From Oceanihabitans sp. IOP_32 (GTDB taxonomy: Bacteria; Bacteroidota; Bacteroidia; Flavobacteriales; Flavobacteriaceae), in assembly GCF_009498295.1 (NCBI RefSeq), contig NZ_CP040813.1:663001-727000 (forward strand): a stretch of DNA of 64,000 nt, in the 5' to 3' direction. Shown here in pieces: positions 63,695-64,000 of this stretch (position 1 is its first letter; every line of letters starts with the position of its first letter). Below the pieces are notes generated by a model. That model searched no databases. It was given only the letters and a program-made list of their open reading frames with translations, and was not told where the DNA came from. A program made the position numbers and the translations under genes.

Positions 63695-64000
63695 TTAATC
63701 TCTAATTAAAGGCATTGTCGAACAGCGTAATAAACCGCTTTGCTTGGCTATTTCAGCATAAGGGACTTCCTCAACGTTAAAACCTTGGTGGCGTAACCAG
63801 GTGTTTAATCGCGTGAAATTTTGTTCTGAAACAATCACATCTTCAGCAATTGAAAAAATATTGCTATTCATAGCGTACATTTCTTCTTTGGTAATTTCAA
63901 ATATATTTTCTGCTCCAAAAAAATCAACTAACCATTGGTATTCACTTTCAACTAAAAAGCCATTTTTATGAAGTATGGCTTTATTTGTTCCGATGGGTTG
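63695..64000 (-). CDS. Amidinotransferase/DDAH-type protein, C-terminal part (cut by window edge)
   Basis: The frame enters from the right edge and gives the last 101 residues: GTNKAILHKNGFLVESEYQW, then MNSNIFSIAEDVIVSEQNF and IAKQSGLLRCSTMPLIRD. The C-terminal LLRCSTMPLIR with its Cys is the catalytic segment of dimethylarginine dimethylaminohydrolase / arginine deiminase-like enzymes. No start is visible. It is a second guanidino-group enzyme besides CtlX. Confidence 0.8.
   Translation of the reverse strand, partial: QPIGTNKAILHKNGFLVESEYQWLVDFFGAENIFEITKEEMYAMNSNIFSIAEDVIVSEQNFTRLNTWLRHQGFNVEEVPYAEIAKQSGLLRCSTMPLIRD

Overview
The window looks like chromosome of a marine-type member of the Flavobacteriaceae (Bacteroidota). 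DNA is AT-rich with little Shine-Dalgarno signal. Several genes have the Bacteroidota -7 element TAnnTTTG just upstream. Typical lineage traits are a hypoxanthine phosphoribosyltransferase-adenylate kinase fusion, a TonB receptor with a carboxypeptidase-like N-terminal domain, single-chain GcvP, a PafA-type phosphatase and the ChlI/VWA gene pair. No rRNA, tRNA or CRISPR was recognised.

Layout. 1-6.8 kb: obg (cut by the left edge), a degenerate PLDc_N-like membrane ORF, hpt-adk divergent from purK-purE, an M3 peptidase and a glycosyltransferase. 6.8-9.4 kb: a secreted or membrane-tethered nuclease and a PafA phosphatase, a likely phosphate-scavenging pair. 9.4-16.5 kb: MlaE/MlaF-type lipid transporter, DUF389 membrane protein, mannose-1-phosphate guanylyltransferase, SprT-like protein, argS. 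16.5-23.9 kb: orphan histidine kinase, ctlX, methyltransferase, ketoacyl synthase III, gcvP. 23.9-25.9 kb: a decayed UbiA-like membrane protein gene with a MITE inserted in it, then a sigma/anti-sigma pair whose sigma gene has a frameshift. 26-30.6 kb: TonB receptor, periplasmic binding lipoprotein and a TrmO-FmdE fusion, an apparent metal or metallo-cofactor uptake operon. 31-37.4 kb: ppdK, pflA, pflB (pyruvate/PEP and fermentative metabolism). 37.8-47.7 kb: acyl-CoA ligase, then a MarR-fadN-[four-helix-bundle gene]-fadA-fadE beta-oxidation operon full of tandem repeats. 48.3-54.9 kb: M28 and M1 peptidases, PepSY protein, VWA and AAA+ pair. 55.3-61.7 kb: type I restriction-modification operon hsdM-hsdS-rayT-hsdR. 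62.2-64 kb: a 50-residue conserved small protein, manA, and an amidinotransferase/DDAH-type gene cut by the right edge.

Most noteworthy. (1) A RAYT (REP-associated tyrosine transposase) gene is embedded in the type I RM operon with 1-bp and 4-bp junctions; a REP-like palindrome and an 18-bp tandem repeat lie inside its own reading frame. (2) A five-copy, 149-150 bp tandem duplication joins the 3' end of the four-helix-bundle gene to the first 19 nt of fadA, making four decoy fadA starts. (3) Two MITE families are present. One has 223-224 bp copies with clear terminal inverted repeats and perfect 9-bp target duplications. The other has two copies of about 250-260 bp and a 40-bp derivative. (4) Three AGTAATACTT boxes at exact 21-bp spacing sit upstream of the TonB/SBP/TrmO-FmdE operon. 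(5) A one-base lesion at an A-run splits the sigma factor.
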